Source of the DNA: CADEDH01 sp965263455
GTDB lineage: Bacteria; Actinomycetota; Acidimicrobiia; Acidimicrobiales; SZUA-35
DNA length: 64,000 bases
Reading direction: 5' to 3'
NCBI GenBank assembly: GCA_965263455.1
Contig: CBDHHN010000004.1
Coordinates: 2,294,001 to 2,358,000, forward strand
Positions within the stretch are counted from its first letter, which is position 1, and each line of letters opens with the position of its first letter. The notes under the pieces were generated by a model, which was not told where the DNA came from, did not search any database, and saw nothing but the letters and a program-made list of their open reading frames with translations. Below, piece by piece: positions 60,628 to 64,000 of this stretch. Position numbers and translations under genes: made by a program.

Positions 60628-62091
60628 TCAGCGAGGGCGCAGCGCCAGGCCGTCGGGCCGCCAGGCCGGACCGGCCAGGATGATCTGGTTGACCGTGCAG
60701 TGCCGTTCGGCGAAACCGGCCTCGCAGTAGGCCAGGTAGAAGCGCCACAGGCGGATGAACCGGTCGTCGAGGCCCAGCTCCCGCACCTCGTCGAGTCGGC
60801 TGTCGAAGCGGAGCCGCCACCGGCGCAGGGTCTCGGCGTAGTGGGCCGAGAGATCCTCGACGTCGAGGATCTGGAGGCGGGTGTGGTCGGACACGGCCTC
60901 GCCGATCGCCCCCAGCGAGGGCAGGAATCCTCCCGGGAACACGAAGCGGCGGATGAAGTCCTCGGTGTTCTTGGTGCGCTCGTAGCGCCGGTCGGGGACG
61001 CAGATGGCCTGGAGCGCGACCAGGCCGTCGCGCTCCAGGCACCGGTCGATGGTGGCGAAGTACCGGGGGTAGTCCCGCCAGTCCACGGCCTCGATCATCT
61101 CGATTGACACCACCCGGTCGAAGCGGCCCTCGAGATCCCGCCAGTCGTGGTTGAGCAGCTCCACCCGGCCGCTCCACCCGGCCCGTCCGATCCGGCGCCG
61201 GGCTTCACGCAGCTGCTCGGACGAGATGGTGGTCGTGGCCACCGAGCAGCCGGTCCGGTCGACGGCCCGCAGGGCGAACCCGCCCCAGCCGGTGCCGATC
61301 TCCAGCAGCCGATGACCTTCGGTCACGCCGAGCTTGTCCAGGAGCCGGTCGTACTTGTGCCGACTCCCGTCGACCAGCGCCGCCTCGGCCGACGGGAACA
61401 CGGCCGAGGAGTAGGTCAAGGTCTCGTCGAGGAAGAGCCGGAAGAAGTCGTTGCCCAGGTCGTAGTGGCTGGCGATGTCCTCGGCGTTGCCCCGCCGTCC
61501 CCGCCGGGGTAGCAGCCGCCGGACACGGTCGCCGACCCCGTTGGTCCGCCGGGCCATGCGGTTGCGGATCTCGTCCAGGCCGTCCAGGTTGCGGATGATG
61601 ATGCGGACCACGGTCGTCGGGTCGTCGCTGTCCCACCAGTGCTCGAAGTAGCCGCGGCCGAACCCGATCGAGCCCTCGGTCATCAGGGCGGTCCAGGCCC
61701 GGGGGTCGTGGATCTGGATCGTCGCCTCCAGCCCGCCGCCGGGCCCGTACGAGGTGCGGCGACCGTTCTCCACGATCACCAGGCGGTCACGCCTCAGACG
61801 GTGGAGCAGCGGGCGGGCCGCGGTCCGGGACAGTCCGGACGACCAGCCGCCCTTGGCCGCCAGCAGCCCCGAGCGGGCCCGCCGCTGCAGGCCCTGGGGT
61901 CGGACCCCGTCGCCACCCTCGCCCGGCCCGGGCTCCGACTCGGCCGTCGCTCCGTTTCGGTGGGCCTCCATCTCGGCCACGGGTTCGGTCGGGTCGGGGC
62001 GGTGGTTCGCTTCGGCTGCGGATTCGTTCGGTTGGAGGTGCGCCTCCGGGGTCGGTTCGGTCGGGTCGGGGCGGTGGTCGACCTGGCTCAT
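60628..62091 (-). CDS. cfa: Cyclopropane-fatty-acyl-phospholipid synthase family methyltransferase
   Basis: A 487-residue SAM enzyme acting on unsaturated acyl chains of membrane lipids. Motifs are ASHYDLGNDFFRLFLDETLTYSSAVF, the SAM loop LLEIGTGWGGFA, and SIEMIEAV plus FRRYL-type ends. The N-terminus (1 to about 70) is extra, with two HRPDPTEP copies. It is translated after an ATGA overlap with the DUF1365 gene. Product could be cyclopropane or another methyl-modified lipid. Confidence 0.93.
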   Translation of the reverse strand: MSQVDHRPDPTEPTPEAHLQPNESAAEANHRPDPTEPVAEMEAHRNGATAESEPGPGEGGDGVRPQGLQRRARSGLLAAKGGWSSGLSRTAARPLLHRLRRDRLVIVENGRRTSYGPGGGLEATIQIHDPRAWTALMTEGSIGFGRGYFEHWWDSDDPTTVVRIIIRNLDGLDEIRNRMARRTNGVGDRVRRLLPRRGRRGNAEDIASHYDLGNDFFRLFLDETLTYSSAVFPSAEAALVDGSRHKYDRLLDKLGVTEGHRLLEIGTGWGGFALRAVDRTGCSVATTTISSEQLREARRRIGRAGWSGRVELLNHDWRDLEGRFDRVVSIEMIEAVDWRDYPRYFATIDRCLERDGLVALQAICVPDRRYERTKNTEDFIRRFVFPGGFLPSLGAIGEAVSDHTRLQILDVEDLSAHYAETLRRWRLRFDSRLDEVRELGLDDRFIRLWRFYLAYCEAGFAERHCTVNQIILAGPAWRPDGLALRPR

Positions 62092-62915
62092 CGCCGGGCT
62101 CCTTGGCTCTCGCGGTGACGGTTGGGGTGGGGGACGAAGGGCACGCCGCGCCGCCAGAGGCGGGCGGCCTGGACGTGGATGCCGAGGCTCACACGGTGGG
62201 TCGGCAGGATCGGCCGCCAGGTGGCGGCGGCCACCGTGGCCCGATCGGCGGTCAGCCGTTCGGCCGACAGCGCCGTGGCCAACACCACGGCGCCGTCCCC
62301 GTCGACCACGTCGATGGCCACCTCGACCCGATCGTCGCGATCGGCCAGGCGCAGACGGTACTCGTGGTCGAGGGTCAGGAACGGCGAGACGTGGAGGGCC
62401 TTGGCGAATGTCGCCGTCCACGCCCCCTGCCCGTCGCCGTCGACGTCGCCGTCGACGTCGGCGGTCAGGGCCAGGGGGTAGCGATGGCGCTCGTTCCAGG
62501 GGGTGTTGGTCACCTCGAGTACGGCGCCAACGGGTCGGTCGGCGACCTCGTCGCCGGCGTCCCACACCACGAACACCGACAGGGGGTTGAACAGCCAGCC
62601 CCACCGACGGAGCTGGCTCACCATCCGGACCGGTCCCTCGGGGGTGCGCCCCAGTACCGGGGTCAGGTCGTGGCGGGCCTGGTCGGCCAGCGACTCCACG
62701 GCCGGGTCGGCGTCGGGACGGCCGTAGTCGGCGGCCCGGAACCGGACCACGTCGGGCCGATTGGTCGACCAGCGGGGGTGGAGGTCGCACAGGGTGTCCG
62801 GCCGGTCGGGATCGATCCAGACATGGCTGGTGGTGTAGACGAACTCGTGCTCCCGAGGGGTGGTCCGGCGGTGCCAGACCCGCCCCGGGCACACGGCCGG
62901 CGGGCCCGCCCTCAT
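62088..62915 (-). CDS. DUF1365 family protein
   Basis: A 275-residue protein with the family pattern VWHRRTTPREHEFVYTTSH, LRRWGWLFNPLSVFVVWD, EVTNTPWNERHRY and AKALHVSPF. It regularly accompanies CFA-synthase and an FAD oxidoreductase as here, but its role is unknown. ATG 62915 is chosen because the family begins right after it. Simple GTCGNC repeats encode VDGDVDGDG (about 62448-62464). Confidence 0.9.
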   Translation of the reverse strand: MRAGPPAVCPGRVWHRRTTPREHEFVYTTSHVWIDPDRPDTLCDLHPRWSTNRPDVVRFRAADYGRPDADPAVESLADQARHDLTPVLGRTPEGPVRMVSQLRRWGWLFNPLSVFVVWDAGDEVADRPVGAVLEVTNTPWNERHRYPLALTADVDGDVDGDGQGAWTATFAKALHVSPFLTLDHEYRLRLADRDDRVEVAIDVVDGDGAVVLATALSAERLTADRATVAAATWRPILPTHRVSLGIHVQAARLWRRGVPFVPHPNRHRESQGARR

Positions 62916-62928
62916 GGCCCGGCCCGCC

Positions 62929-64000
62929 TCATGCCGCCGCCACCGTCCGGTCGAGGTTCTCGACCACACGCAGGCCCGACACCATCCCGTCCTCGTGGAA
63001 GCCGTACCCCCAGTAGGCCCCGCAGAAGTGGACGCCGCCCCCACCGTCGATCCGGTCGAAGCGGGCCTGGGCCGCCACCGCCGGCCCGTCGAACACCGGA
63101 TGGGCGTAGGCGAAGCGGCCGAGGACGGTCGCCGGATCGGGCCGGTCGCCGCCGTTGAGGGTCACCAGGTAGCGGCGGGCCCCGGCCAGCCGTTGGAGCG
63201 TGGTCAGGTCGTAGGTGAGGGTGGCCCGGTCGTCGTCGGGGCCGAAGCGGTCGTAGTTCCAGGCCGCCCAGGCCCGGGCGGTGGGCGGCAGGAGCGAGAC
63301 GTCGGTGTGGAGCACGGCCTCGTTGGGTTGGTAGCCGATCGCCCCCAGCACGGTCCGCTCATCGGACGAAGGGTCGACCAACAGCCGTAGGGCCTGGTCG
63401 CTGTGGCAGGCCAACACCACCCGGTCGAAGGTCTCCCCCCGGCCTCGGCCGCCCGACCGGTCGGCGCCGTCGATGCGCTCGGCCCCGGGGGCGGCGAGGA
63501 CGACGCCGCTGGACCCGTCGGCATCGGTGATCACGTCGACGCCGTCGGCGTGACGGTGGACGGCCCGGACCGGGGTGCCGGTGCGGAAGGTGCAGCCGGT
63601 GGGGGCGGCCCGTACGGCGTCGGCCACAGCCGCCACATAGCGGACCGAGCCTCCGACCACGGTCCTCCACTGGGGCCGGTCGCCCACCCCGAGCAGGCCG
63701 TGATTGGCCAGGAAGCGGAACAGGCTGGTCGCCGGGAAGGCGTCGAAGCTGCCGGGATCCGCCGACCACACGGCCGCCCCCATCGGGATCAGGTGGAGGT
63801 CCCGGAAAGTGGCCGAGTACCGGTGTCGGTCCAGGAACTCGGCCAGGCTGAGTTCGGCCTCGGGCCCGACCTCGGCCTCGGGCCCGGCCCGGCCGGTGTC
63901 GACGGCGGCCAGGTGGGCGTTGGCGTGACGGTAGAAGCGGGCGATGTCGACCACCATGCGCCACATGGCCGGGCTGATCAGGTTCCGACGCTGGGCGAAG
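62929..64000 (-). CDS. FAD/NAD(P)-binding oxidoreductase (amine-oxidase-like), 5' end outside the window
   Basis: The C-terminal 350 or so residues of a flavoprotein oxidoreductase related to the amine-oxidase fold, with SVRYVAAVADAV, RVVLACHSDQALRLL and VHFCGAYWGYGFHEDGMVSG at the FAD-binding end. The reading frame continues through 63967-64000 (ISPAMWRMV context), so the N-terminal FAD fold lies beyond 64000. It forms a lipid-modification operon with DUF1365 and cfa. Confidence 0.9.
   Translation of the reverse strand, partial: FAQRRNLISPAMWRMVVDIARFYRHANAHLAAVDTGRAGPEAEVGPEAELSLAEFLDRHRYSATFRDLHLIPMGAAVWSADPGSFDAFPATSLFRFLANHGLLGVGDRPQWRTVVGGSVRYVAAVADAVRAAPTGCTFRTGTPVRAVHRHADGVDVITDADGSSGVVLAAPGAERIDGADRSGGRGRGETFDRVVLACHSDQALRLLVDPSSDERTVLGAIGYQPNEAVLHTDVSLLPPTARAWAAWNYDRFGPDDDRATLTYDLTTLQRLAGARRYLVTLNGGDRPDPATVLGRFAYAHPVFDGPAVAAQARFDRIDGGGGVHFCGAYWGYGFHEDGMVSGLRVVENLDRTVAAA

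Noticed and set aside
1..64000. Insertion sequences, prophage, defence islands, tRNA or rRNA genes
   Set aside because: No transposase, integrase, phage structural, nuclease-defence or stable RNA gene was recognised anywhere in the window.

Overview
The window is high-GC bacterial chromosome and reads as an actinobacterium. The evidence is gene content: a sigM / anti-sigma / trxB / trxA block beside pcnA and a DUF6049 protein, rpsF-ssb-rpsR-rplI-dnaB preceded by ponA and a DUF5318 protein, an actinobacterial-type LigB, an F420-type luciferase-like oxidoreductase, and a DivIVA-like coiled-coil protein. Many genes seem to be leaderless: a TANNNT or CAGACT box lies 6-8 nt before the start codon with no ribosome binding site. 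I would guess class Acidimicrobiia, but the sequence alone does not prove it.

Layout. 1-2.7 kb: a ParA-like ATPase and a probable ribbon-helix-helix partner, preceded by three arrays of GGGT/ACCC motifs spaced 10-11 bp, a candidate centromere. 2.8-11.0 kb (minus strand): trxA, trxB, a small membrane protein, anti-sigma factor, ECF sigma factor, a Ser/Thr kinase and a DUF6049 protein. This follows the mycobacterial mviN-sigM-trx neighbourhood, but the MurJ flippase domain is absent. 11.1-21.4 kb: GNAT acetyltransferase, histone-deacetylase-like protein, pcnA, DUF5318, bifunctional penicillin-binding protein, rpsF-ssb-rpsR-rplI, a cluster of DnaA-box-like sites, then dnaB. 21.4-26.7 kb: a candidate structured RNA, then Nudix, LLM oxidoreductase, DUF2277, Excalibur, metallo-beta-lactamase-fold and SDR genes. 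26.8-30.7 kb: an operon for E1 alpha, E1 beta and E2 of a 2-oxo acid dehydrogenase. 30.9-37.8 kb: a five-gene peptide/solute ABC transporter operon; one of its ATPases carries a multi-pass membrane segment of about 230 residues inside the nucleotide-binding domain. 37.9-46.2 kb: methyltransferase, hydrolase, DUF480, phosphotransferase, MFS, thiolase, Pro/Ala-rich protein and an Amt transporter. 46.2-50.9 kb: the DivIVA-like protein, then an acyl-CoA mutase operon (large subunit, B12 subunit, MeaB). 51.1-60.5 kb: membrane-anchored protein, threonine aldolase, methyltransferase, a frameshifted ligB, a second ECF sigma pair, a TPR protein and a degenerate frameshifted E2-like protein. 60.6-64.0 kb: cyclopropane-fatty-acid-synthase-like enzyme, DUF1365 and an FAD oxidoreductase running off the right edge.

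How parts fit. The sigma/anti-sigma/thioredoxin block, kinase, DUF6049 protein and penicillin-binding protein point to envelope and redox stress control. The 2-oxo acid dehydrogenase, thiolase and acyl-CoA mutase genes point to branched-chain or odd-chain acyl-CoA metabolism. The last three genes are a lipid-tail modification cassette.

Main candidates for something new: the ABC ATPase with an internal membrane domain (34965-36647), the ParA/iteron locus (341-2698), the DnaA-box cluster between rplI and dnaB (19773-19973), the stand-alone kinase with a MurJ-type C-terminus (6403-8451), and a structured RNA with an anti-Shine-Dalgarno segment (21718-21799). Three genes (pcnA, ligB, the E2-like gene) each need one extra base to read through. 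Two of these breaks lie in GTCGGG/GACCCC repeats, so base-calling error and real repeat slippage must be told apart.
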